This document shows positions 25,745-32,912 of a stretch of DNA of 32,912 nucleotides, one piece after another. Position numbers and translations under genes: made by a program. The stretch is taken from NCBI GenBank assembly GCA_003598015.1, contig QZKE01000081.1, positions 1 through 32,912 of the forward strand, in the 5' to 3' direction. The stretch's first letter is position 1; the number at the start of each line of letters is the position of its first letter. Under the pieces are notes generated by a model. It was not told the origin of the DNA and made no database searches. It was given only the letters and a program-made list of their open reading frames with translations. The DNA comes from Actinomycetota bacterium (GTDB lineage: Bacteria > Actinomycetota > Geothermincolia > Geothermincolales > RBG-13-55-18).

Positions 25745-26075
25745 CTACAGCAGTTCCCTGATATCCGTCTCGTCGGGTTTCTTCCCCTCTTTCTTGAGGC
25801 GGAGGCACTCCCGCAAGGCGTCATGCCTCTCCCTGGTCATGGGGTAGAGCCAGGCCAGGACGATGCTGACCGCCAGGAAGAAGACCGTGCCGTATCCGAA
25901 GAGCGGTATTCTGCCGGCTTCCACAGCGTGCAAGGGCTACCCCCCTGGTCTGCCCCGCTACCCATCCCAACCAAGCAACGTTCCAGGTACACGCGATACC
26001 CATCAGCGCCAGCCGGCTGTCTCCTCGCGATGCCGCAACATGGCCTCGAGGTCGGCTGCGGCCTGCGCTCGCTTC
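25745..26075 (-). pseudogene. Decayed C-terminal fragment of an MFS (GPH-type) transporter
   Basis: Three minus-strand frames read in order give one recognisable protein end: DLEAMLRHREETAG (near 26030), then RLALMGIACTWNVAWLGWVAGQ (about 26015-25938), then HAVEAGRIPLFGYGTVFFLAVSIVLAWLYPMTRERHDAL to the stop at 25745. Two frameshifts separate the pieces, near 26012 and 25935. The last transmembrane helix followed by YPMTRERHD and a charged tail is typical of sodium-sugar (GPH) symporters. The rest of the transporter is absent, replaced by the UroD-like gene. The 62-residue ORF at 25745-25933 is therefore treated as a remnant, not a gene. Confidence 0.62.
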
Positions 26076-27248
26076 CTAGCCGTCTTCCGCAAGGGGATAG
26101 CGGCCGTACTCCTCCACCGCTTCCAGCATCCAGCGCAGATGCTCGACGTCCATGGCCGGATGGCTGTTGGTGGGCGCCAGGATGTATCCGCCTCCGCGGC
26201 CGGCCTGCAGGATGGAGTCGCGCACCGCTTCGAACACCTCGCCCCGCGCGGCGTCCACGAGGATATGGGTGATGTCCAGGTTACCCAGCAGGCAGAGGCG
26301 GTCTCCCACCATCTCCTTCACCCGGGCCAGCTCGACGCCGGCGGTGGGCTCCAGGGAATGCACGCCGTCGAAGCCGCAGTCCGCGAACCATGGCAGCAGC
26401 GGGTAGACCATGCCGTCGGTGTGCACCACGATCTTCATCCCCAGGGAATGCGCCGTCTCGGTTATGTGCCGCAGCGCGTCGCCGTAGAGCTCGTCCATGA
26501 CGCGTGGGTTGAGCATGGGCCCGGAACGGTAGGCCATGTCGTCAGAGTAGACCGCGCCGGGGACACCGGCATCAGCCCAGGCCTCGATCATCAGACAGTA
26601 GTGATCCTCGTAGAACTTGATCACGCGCCTGATGAACTCCTTCTCCTTGCGCACCGCCACCGCGAAACGCTCGAAGCCCAGGGGCTGCCAGGTGTTCTCG
26701 AAGAGCCCGTAGAGGAAAGAGGCGAAGATGGCTATGCGCCCGCCGAAGTCCTTCTGTATCTTCGCGTAGGTCCGGTTGGCCTTCTCGGGCAGGCGCAGTA
26801 TGGCGCGCTTGTCCCAGGCCTTCCAGTCGGCGGGGGAGGAGATGAGACCGCCCCGGTATACGGGGGTGGCGATATTCCCGTGCTCGTCCACGACGATATC
26901 GTAGTAATGGCCGTAGATGTCCTCCGCTATCCTGGAATCCCGGAAACGCCAGATGGGCACGTGCATCACCCACGCCGCGTCGTAGCCCATCTTCACTGCG
27001 GCCGCGGTGCGGTCGTAGGAGAAACGGTCCATCTCGGAGTCCATGAAACCGACGCGGTTCAGCAGGGGCATGGCGCGATCGAACACCGCCGACGCGTAGC
27101 GGTTGGTGACCAGGAACCCCAAGGGGGTGGGCTTCTTCCCCAGCACCTTGTAGATATTGGCGTACTCCTCCATCACGTCCAGCGTCGGCACGCGGTCGGG
27201 TTCGCGCAGCTCCAGGGCCGCCGTTACGCGCTCGAGTTGTTCCGCCAT
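26076..27248 (-). CDS. UroD/MtaA-superfamily protein
   Basis: A 390-residue TIM-barrel protein starting MAEQLERVTAALELREPDRVPT, the typical opening of uroporphyrinogen-decarboxylase-like methyltransferases. Later landmarks are YSDDMAYRSGPMLNPRVMDE, KIVVHTDGMVYPLLPWFADCGFDGVHSLEPTAGVEL, and LLGNLDITHILVDA. Members with HxC at the HTDG position bind zinc and transfer methyl groups to thiols (MtaA type); here that Cys is Asp, so zinc thiol activation as in MtaA is doubtful. A corrinoid- or methyl-transfer-related role is inferred from family and genome context only. GGGAGG lies 9 nt before the ATG at 27248. Confidence 0.82.
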   Translation of the reverse strand: MAEQLERVTAALELREPDRVPTLDVMEEYANIYKVLGKKPTPLGFLVTNRYASAVFDRAMPLLNRVGFMDSEMDRFSYDRTAAAVKMGYDAAWVMHVPIWRFRDSRIAEDIYGHYYDIVVDEHGNIATPVYRGGLISSPADWKAWDKRAILRLPEKANRTYAKIQKDFGGRIAIFASFLYGLFENTWQPLGFERFAVAVRKEKEFIRRVIKFYEDHYCLMIEAWADAGVPGAVYSDDMAYRSGPMLNPRVMDELYGDALRHITETAHSLGMKIVVHTDGMVYPLLPWFADCGFDGVHSLEPTAGVELARVKEMVGDRLCLLGNLDITHILVDAARGEVFEAVRDSILQAGRGGGYILAPTNSHPAMDVEHLRWMLEAVEEYGRYPLAEDG

Positions 27249-27294
27249 ATTCGCATACCTCCCTTTTGCCGACCGTGGCCAGGACCCTACTATC

Positions 27295-27307
27295 TATATA
27301 TATATAT
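27295..27307. repeat. Short TA dinucleotide run
   Basis: A (TA)6.5 tract in the 190-nt spacer between the kinase fusion and the UroD-like gene. It is AT-rich and about 45-55 nt before the UroD-like ATG, so it may be part of a promoter -10 region on the minus strand; no -35 partner was found. Confidence 0.5.
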
Positions 27308-27438
27308 CACACGCCGCACCCGGCACCTTTTCCTCGCTTGAGTCGAGCTGCGTTGGTTTCCGTAGCATGGATCAAGAGAGAAAGAACCGGGGTATTGCTG
27401 TTACTCCGCGTGTCCCGGGGATGTCTTTATGGAATCGC

Positions 27439-30400
27439 TTAATCCAACAGGTTGAAGCGGAAGATCGAGCCGCCGCCCTCCCGGGATTCGCACCATATAC
27501 GGCCGCCATGGGCCTCTACGATATCCCGGGCGATGTACAGCCCAAGGCCTATGCCCTTCACGGAGTGATGGGGTACGTCTTCTACCTGGTAGAAACGCTC
27601 GAAGATCTTCTCCCGGTCCTCCTCCGGTACGCCCGGCCCCCTGTCCATTATGGATACTTGCACCCCGCCATCGTCAAGCCGGCCCACCTCGACCTCTACG
27701 GCCGAGCCCTGCGGGGAGTAGTTCACGGCGTTCTCGACGAGGATCACCAGCACCTCGGAGAACCCCTCGGGGTCTGCCCGTATCGCACCCACCTCTTCCA
27801 TGAGCCGCAGGGATATGTCGCTCCCGGGGACCCTCCCTCGCATCTCCTTCACCACTCTATCGCATAATGCACCCGGGTCAACTTCTGTTTTTACCATAGC
27901 CATTTTACTGCGCCCTATGCGGGCGGTGTCCAGAAACTGGTAGACCAGCCTTTCCAGGCGGTCCACGCCCTTCTCTATATTGGCGAGCGCCTCCTCCCGG
28001 GTAGCTTCGTCAATCTCTTCCTGGTAGTCCCCCAAGGTCGATACATATCCTTTGATAATGGTCATGGGGTGGCGCAGCTCATGGGAGGCGATGTCGATGA
28101 AGTTCCGCAGCTCTTCCTCGTGGGCGAGCCGCCCCTCCTCGACCGCTATAGCCCGCGCCAGTATACCCAGGAGCCCCAGCTCTTCCGGCCCGAAATCCGA
28201 GGCCTCGCGGTAAAACAGGCACAGGCAGCCAACGACCCTGCCTCCCAGTATTACCGGCTGGTCCGCGTAGGACCGTAATCCCTCCCCGGAGATCTCCTCC
28301 GGGAAACGCCTATAATCCTGTTGTGCGATATGCCTGAGCGTCAAGGGCTCCTTCCTGTCCTCCTCGATGGCGGCGCAGCAGACGTGCTCCCCGGGGTCAT
28401 CCAGCACCGAGAAACCCTCCTCTTTCCTCGCGGCGAAGTACGAGTAGACCTTGCCCTTTTCCCGCCGGCTGTAATGCAGGTGCATTCCGTCCAGAATCTC
28501 CTCTCCGGCGTCCACCATCATCCTTATGTTCTCCACGGGGTCGATCACCAGCTCCAGGAAACAGCGGTTGAGCCTCTGCAGGCGTTCTTCTGACCGCCTG
28601 CGGTCGGTCACATCCTCGATAGACAGCAGGATCAGCGGCGCGGCACCCTGTCTTCTCTCGACCCGTCGCGCGTTGAGGAGCATGGTCCTCTTCCCCAGGG
28701 ACTCGAACTCATGCTCTACCTCGAAGTCGTCGAAGCTCGCCCTGCGCGGGATGACCTCCTCGAGCATCTCCCTGAGCCGGGGGATATCCCACTGCCGGTT
28801 GCCCAGTTCGAACAGGCACCCTCCCTCGGTTTCCTCCTTACCGGCCCGGTAAGTACGGTAGAAGGAGCGGTTGGCGCTTACCACCGTCATGCGATTGTCC
28901 AGGACCACGAGGGGTTCGCGTACCGTATCCATGACGGGTTCGTAGAAATCCTTGAGTAGATCGAGCTCGCGCTTGAGGTCCGTGATATCTACGAAGGTCA
29001 TAACCACGCCGTCGATCTTGTCTTCCATCGTCTTGTAGGGACGTATTACCAGCTCGTACCACCGCCCCCCTATAGCCTTCACCTCCATGCTCGATGACCG
29101 CAGCGTTCCTATAACGTCCAGGATGATCTCCTTCAGACCGGGCAGATCGATGCTGGGTTTGAGATCGTCTATAGGCCTGCCGATATCCGCCGGCCTTACG
29201 TTGAATATCTCCCGCAACGACGGCGTGTAACGACTGATGGTGAGGTCGCTGCGGACGATGGCCACGGGGATATTTATACTCGTAAGCACGTTGAGGAGGT
29301 CATCGCTGGTCACGCGCAGTTCGGCGTTGCGCAAGGCGAGCTCCTCGTTGAGGGTGGTCAATTCCTGGTTGCTCGACTGCAACTCCTCCTTGGCCGTCTC
29401 CAGTTCCTCGTTAGTGCTCTGGAGCTCCTCGTTGGCGGATACGATCTCCTCGCCGGCCGCTCTCAACTCCTCGATGGCCGCCTCGTGTTCCTCGACCGTG
29501 GACTGCACATACTCGCGGGCCGACGCGAGTTCCTCTTCCAGCTCCTGGATCATGGCCTCCCTGGAATCCGTCGCCTTATCTCCCCTCTCCGCTTCGTGCG
29601 CCTTTGTCCGCTCGCTTGAGGGTCCGGTATGTGCGGGGGTTTCCTCGAACAGGATGAGAAAATACTTGTCAGCGGCGTCGGAACCCATGACCGGGAGTAC
29701 CTCGATGCTCACCACTTCCTCCCCGGAGGAATAGTCAAGCCTTATTCCTTCCTTTCTGGCTGGCCCGTTGCTTTGCGCGGCCTTCTTCAGCAAGGCGCGA
29801 AGTTCGTAACCCAGGTTGCCCTTTGCCATCCTCATGATATTCAGGCTGGCCTTACCGGCTTGGAGCTCGAGGTACCTGGCGCTGGAGCCCCGGCTGTGGA
29901 TCATGTTCATGCCCGCGTCCACCAGGATACTCAGCGGCGCGAATCTTGCGACAAGCATCTCGTCCGCCTTCCTCACGGGGTCGGCCCCGGCCGGTACCGC
30001 CGTGAACTGGGCGGCGTCGGCCGGCCTGGGTTCCCAGGCGCGAGCGGGGAAAACAAGATCGGCGGGGACGACTCTGGAGGATGCCTTCTTCGCATATATG
30101 CGCATCTTCTTATCCACGGCCTTGAAGATCTCGTCGAACATCCCGATGCTCTCCGAGGTTCCCAGCATTAAAAAGCCGCCGGGCTTGAGAGCGTAATGCA
30201 GTATGGGGATGATCTTATCCTGCAGTGACGGGCTGAAGTAGATGAGGAGGTTGCGGATGGAGATCAGGTCCATCTGGGAGAACGGCGGGTCGCTGGTCAG
30301 ATCGTGCTGCGCGAAAATACATGTGTCGCGGATGTGCTTCTTGATCTCGAAGGCGCCTTCCCTCCTGGTGAAGAAACGGCCCCGCCGCTCGGGAGATACG

Positions 30401-31647
30401 TCAGCGGAGATGTTCTCCCCGTAGATTCCCTTGCGAGCCCTGGCTATGCTCTCCTCGCTCACGTCCGTCGCGAAGATCTGCACGGCAACATCGCCGGCCG
30501 AGCCTTCTTTGTCCAGGTATTCCTGCAAGGCAATGGCGATGGAATAGGCTTCCTCGCCGGTCGCGCACCCCGGCACCCAGATCCTCACCGGGTTATCGCG
30601 CTTCCTTCCCCTGACGACCCCGGGAAACACCATCTCCTTGAGAGCATCGAACTGCTCGGGGTTGCGGAAAAAGGACGTCACGTTGATGAGGAGGTCCCGG
30701 AAGAGGTTGTCAACCTCTCCCGCGTTTTCCTGCAGGTAGCGCAGGTAGCTCTCCAGGCTTTCCAGCCTGAGCAGGACCATGCGCCTGGCGATCCTGCGCA
30801 TTATGGTGCTCTGTTTGTAGCCGGCGAAATCGACGCCGGTGGAGGAACGCACTATGGCGAAGATCTTGACCAGGGCAGCCTCCTGGACGTCTGGAATCCC
30901 TCCTTCTCCCTCCGTATGCCTGGGCAGGTAGGGATGCTTGCTGATCCTCGCAAGTTCGGCGGCGATCTTCGGTGGGGAAAGCACCAGGTCGACGAATCCC
31001 GTAGCGGCCGCGCTGCGCGGCATGCCCTCGTACTTCGCCGATTCGGTATCCTGGGCCATGGTTATGCCCCCCCGCTCCTTGACGGCCTGGACGCCCAGTG
31101 AGCCGTCGGAGGCAGTGCCGGAGAGGATGATCCCTATGGCTAGAGCCTTGCGATCCTCCGCCAGGGAGCGGAAGAAATAGTCGACGGGCTTGTGCGGCTG
31201 CGGAGAGTCTCCGCGCGGAATGAAGATGAGGGTGCCGTGGAATATCTCCATGCTCACGTTGGGGGGCATCACGTAGATATTGTCCGGCTCGACCTTAATC
31301 CCATCCGCCGCCTCCCTGGTGGGCATCGGCGTGGACTTGGCGAGTATCTCGGACAGCATGCTCTTGTGCGAGGGGTCCAGGTGCTGGATATATACGAAGG
31401 CCATGCCTGTATCTCTAGGCAGGGCCTTCAGGAGTTCGCTGAATGCCTCGAGGCCTCCGGCCGATGCTCCTATGGCCACGATGGGGAAAGTGACTTCCTC
31501 CTGCTCCAACCCATGCCCGCCTTCATGCGCGTAACCGGGATGAGGCGCTCTTTTCGTTGCCTTCTTCGCCGGTTTCCCGGCATCCCGGACCCCCCGCCCC
31601 CTGCCCGTCATGCCAGCTTCTTCGTGCGAGTCAACCCCTTCAGCCAT
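27439..31647 (-). CDS. CheB-CheR-PAS-PAS-GAF-histidine kinase fusion
   Basis: A 1402-residue cytoplasmic signalling protein. Residues 52-235 are a CheB methylesterase with Ser62 (GASAGG), His89 and Asp181 (GTASDG), all intact and without a receiver. Residues 255-515 are a CheR methyltransferase with SAM loop VPGCATGEEAYS at 358-369; the usual CRNxLIYF reads IRNLLIYF. Residues 695-780 form a long coiled coil of EELQSTNEELET type, then PAS at 785-890, PAS at 900-1015, GAF at 1035-1170, H-box ASHELRHP with His1189, and an ATPase domain with ENAVNYS, DRGPG and GIGLGL. CheB/CheR/PAS proteins are thought to modify receptor glutamates and feed a phosphorelay. No chemoreceptor, CheA or response regulator is adjacent. 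The ATG at 31647 has AAAGG about 10 nt upstream. Confidence 0.94.
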   Translation of the reverse strand: MAEGVDSHEEAGMTGRGRGVRDAGKPAKKATKRAPHPGYAHEGGHGLEQEEVTFPIVAIGASAGGLEAFSELLKALPRDTGMAFVYIQHLDPSHKSMLSEILAKSTPMPTREAADGIKVEPDNIYVMPPNVSMEIFHGTLIFIPRGDSPQPHKPVDYFFRSLAEDRKALAIGIILSGTASDGSLGVQAVKERGGITMAQDTESAKYEGMPRSAAATGFVDLVLSPPKIAAELARISKHPYLPRHTEGEGGIPDVQEAALVKIFAIVRSSTGVDFAGYKQSTIMRRIARRMVLLRLESLESYLRYLQENAGEVDNLFRDLLINVTSFFRNPEQFDALKEMVFPGVVRGRKRDNPVRIWVPGCATGEEAYSIAIALQEYLDKEGSAGDVAVQIFATDVSEESIARARKGIYGENISADVSPERRGRFFTRREGAFEIKKHIRDTCIFAQHDLTSDPPFSQMDLISIRNLLIYFSPSLQDKIIPILHYALKPGGFLMLGTSESIGMFDEIFKAVDKKMRIYAKKASSRVVPADLVFPARAWEPRPADAAQFTAVPAGADPVRKADEMLVARFAPLSILVDAGMNMIHSRGSSARYLELQAGKASLNIMRMAKGNLGYELRALLKKAAQSNGPARKEGIRLDYSSGEEVVSIEVLPVMGSDAADKYFLILFEETPAHTGPSSERTKAHEAERGDKATDSREAMIQELEEELASAREYVQSTVEEHEAAIEELRAAGEEIVSANEELQSTNEELETAKEELQSSNQELTTLNEELALRNAELRVTSDDLLNVLTSINIPVAIVRSDLTISRYTPSLREIFNVRPADIGRPIDDLKPSIDLPGLKEIILDVIGTLRSSSMEVKAIGGRWYELVIRPYKTMEDKIDGVVMTFVDITDLKRELDLLKDFYEPVMDTVREPLVVLDNRMTVVSANRSFYRTYRAGKEETEGGCLFELGNRQWDIPRLREMLEEVIPRRASFDDFEVEHEFESLGKRTMLLNARRVERRQGAAPLILLSIEDVTDRRRSEERLQRLNRCFLELVIDPVENIRMMVDAGEEILDGMHLHYSRREKGKVYSYFAARKEEGFSVLDDPGEHVCCAAIEEDRKEPLTLRHIAQQDYRRFPEEISGEGLRSYADQPVILGGRVVGCLCLFYREASDFGPEELGLLGILARAIAVEEGRLAHEEELRNFIDIASHELRHPMTIIKGYVSTLGDYQEEIDEATREEALANIEKGVDRLERLVYQFLDTARIGRSKMAMVKTEVDPGALCDRVVKEMRGRVPGSDISLRLMEEVGAIRADPEGFSEVLVILVENAVNYSPQGSAVEVEVGRLDDGGVQVSIMDRGPGVPEEDREKIFERFYQVEDVPHHSVKGIGLGLYIARDIVEAHGGRIWCESREGGGSIFRFNLLD

Positions 31648-31936
31648 CCGATCTTGCCTTTCCGTTACAGCCCGGCTGAAGATATCTTAAGATGAAATAT
31701 TACCCAGTTGCTCTTTCTTCATCTAACATAATGTTCCCTTCCGCGGGCAAGGATAAACGGCTCTTCCCCGCTAAACGTGGTGGATATTCAATGGGAACGG
31801 AAAAACGAGGCGCACGTCCAGATCCCTTTGCCGCACGAGCCAAACCTGCTCCGGCGCGTAACCCATCGGCAAGCGTCCAGGAGGAGTCCCTGACGACATG
31901 GCGACCTCTTCCGGGCCTTGGCCCTGATTCGGACGA
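31648..31936. other. Non-coding spacer upstream of the CheB-CheR fusion
   Basis: About 290 nt without a supported gene. An AT-rich stretch at 31680-31735 with TAATAT on the minus strand may hold the promoter of the fusion gene, but no convincing -35 was found. The part towards 31936 continues into the small dispersed repeat. Confidence 0.4.
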
Positions 31937-32013
31937 GATCGCTTCGTCTCCACGCTTCTCGCGATGACGGTATTCCGCAATGATCGCTTCGCTCAGGACC
32001 GCGATGATGGTAT
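31937..32013. repeat. Tandem pair of a dispersed intergenic repeat
   Basis: Two related units begin GATCGCTTCG and end CGCGATGAYGGTAT: 31937-31973 (37 bp) and 31982-32013 (32 bp), 8 bp apart. On the minus strand they translate as HREKRGDEAIS-like peptides, resembling the short intergenic repeats of many environmental bacteria that are often mis-annotated as small proteins. No transposase is nearby. Confidence 0.6.
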
Positions 32014-32025
32014 CGTATGCGCCAC

Positions 32026-32912
32026 TCAGGATTCCTCGCTCGGCGTGGGGCCCTCGTAGACCTCCATGAACTTGTCGGCCAGGGGTGGGATGAGGTTGGA
32101 GGCCAGGTCGGTCTTGACGCACACTACCGCCGGAAGCTCGTGGTTCTTGGCCCGCTCGAAGGCCGGCACCAGGTCCTCGGGCTTGTCCACGAACTCACCG
32201 TGGCAGCCGATGCCCTCCGCCACCTTGTCCCAGCGCACCGGCGACTGCTGGCAGGCGATGATCTTGGAGACATCGCCCTCGAAATACATCATCTGCTCGA
32301 TCTCCTCCATGCACCAGTGCTCCTCGGCGTGGACGATCACCGTTATCTTGACCTTCTCCCGCAGCGCCGTCTCCATCTCCATGAAGTTGAAGCCCGCCGC
32401 CCCGTCCCCGGTGATGACGTACACGTCCTTATCCGGGTTGGCCAGCTTGGCGCCTATGGCCATGGGTATGCCCGTGCCCAGGTGGCCGAACTCGAAGATG
32501 CCCAGCGAGGTCCTGGGGTTGGTGAAGCGCAGGTAGAGGGCGTCGAAGAGGCTGGTGTTGCCGCCGTCCCCCACGTTGATCGCCGCGGGGCCGAAGACCT
32601 TGGCCGCTGCCTCCACCGAGGTGGCGGGGTGTACTTTGTCCCCCTCGTAGCTCTTGGGCCCAGCCTCCAGAATGGCCATCTGCTCCTCCTGGATGTCCCT
32701 GTATTTCCTCACCATCTCGCCCGAGGAGGGTTTGACCCCCAGCTCCTTCAGCCTGCCCAGCAGGGCCCGCAGGGTCGCACCGGCGTCGGCCACGATCCCC
32801 ATGGCGATGGGACGGTTGGTCCCCACGTTGCGGGGGTCGATATCCACCTGGATCAGCTTCTGCTTGCCCGTGTCCCCGAAATAGATATCGTATGGCAGGT
32901 CCAGGTTGCCGA
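32026..32912 (-). CDS. TPP-dependent enzyme (acetolactate synthase-like), 3' part
   Basis: A partial gene; the frame is open to the right edge, giving at least 295 residues. The visible part begins in the central domain (IYFGDTGKQKLIQVDIDPRNVGTNRPI) and includes the C-terminal TPP domain with FGHLGTGIPMAIGAKLANPDKDVYVITGDGAAGFNFMEMETA. The family includes acetolactate synthase, benzoylformate decarboxylase and oxalyl-CoA decarboxylase; the substrate cannot be told. The cofactor motif starts GDG, but the Asn pair normally found 24 residues later is Ala-Glu (HAEEHW). A GTG at 32847 is internal, not the start. The next gene on this strand is the CheB-CheR fusion, about 380 nt away. Confidence 0.85.
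   Translation of the reverse strand, partial: GNLDLPYDIYFGDTGKQKLIQVDIDPRNVGTNRPIAMGIVADAGATLRALLGRLKELGVKPSSGEMVRKYRDIQEEQMAILEAGPKSYEGDKVHPATSVEAAAKVFGPAAINVGDGGNTSLFDALYLRFTNPRTSLGIFEFGHLGTGIPMAIGAKLANPDKDVYVITGDGAAGFNFMEMETALREKVKITVIVHAEEHWCMEEIEQMMYFEGDVSKIIACQQSPVRWDKVAEGIGCHGEFVDKPEDLVPAFERAKNHELPAVVCVKTDLASNLIPPLADKFMEVYEGPTPSEES

Noticed and set aside
25863-27341. 492-residue plus-strand ORF
   Set aside because: It is antisense to the UroD-like gene and the MFS remnant; the composition is typical of a shadow frame.
31700-32122. 140-residue minus-strand ORF
   Set aside because: It covers a dispersed non-coding repeat and the antisense-frame end of the TPP enzyme gene; the EAIS-like peptide is the known artefact of such repeats.

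Overview
The window is GC-rich, densely coded DNA with strong Shine-Dalgarno sequences. It most resembles an uncultured, strictly anaerobic, acetogen-like bacterium. Lineage is inferred only: the tRNA-Thr/tRNA-Met/tuf order, GC-rich coding and gene repertoire would fit deep-branching anaerobic Actinomycetota, but nothing here proves it. Metabolic markers are a selenocysteine formate dehydrogenase, a MetV/MetF-type methylene-tetrahydrofolate reductase, a FixCX-type flavoprotein/ferredoxin pair, an ADP-forming acyl-CoA synthetase-like protein, and two proteins of kinds often found near corrinoid methyl transfer (DUF1638, UroD/MtaA-like).

Layout. 1-355: 5' end of tuf preceded by tRNA-Met and tRNA-Thr, all on the minus strand. 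402-2736: DUF1638 protein and FGGY sugar kinase. 2737-3370: non-coding stretch with a MITE-like element and a terminator. 3371-8507: SCP2 protein with a clear promoter (minus), then on the plus strand a QueG-like Fe-S protein, the acyl-CoA synthetase-like protein and the fixCX pair. 8532-11160: FAD-linked oxidase (minus) and an EamA permease (plus). 11241-14075: a polar amino-acid ABC transporter (ATPase, permease, lipoprotein) with a promoter and an internal terminator. 14182-15294: double-module nitroreductase.

15494-23573 is the most notable block. Seven minus-strand genes run fdhA, nuoEF-like, metV, histidine kinase, metF, receiver, receiver. The first five overlap by 1-23 nt and the next gap is 14 nt. 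fdhA is read through an in-frame UGA at the Sec position, with a SECIS-like hairpin at the spacing I recall for Escherichia coli fdhF. The NuoEF-like protein has lost its FMN/NADH motifs. A GAF histidine kinase is translationally coupled between metV and metF, with two output-less receivers downstream. I read this as formate dehydrogenase and methylene-THF reductase genes co-expressed with their own phosphorelay, probably sensing C1 or redox state.

23940-32912: an AMP-binding ligase-like protein lacking the usual catalytic C-terminal Lys, a decayed MFS transporter fragment, a UroD/MtaA-like protein, a 1402-residue CheB-CheR-PAS-PAS-GAF-kinase fusion, a small dispersed repeat, and the 3' part of a TPP enzyme with an altered cofactor motif. 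No CRISPR array, rRNA, prophage or intact transposase was seen.
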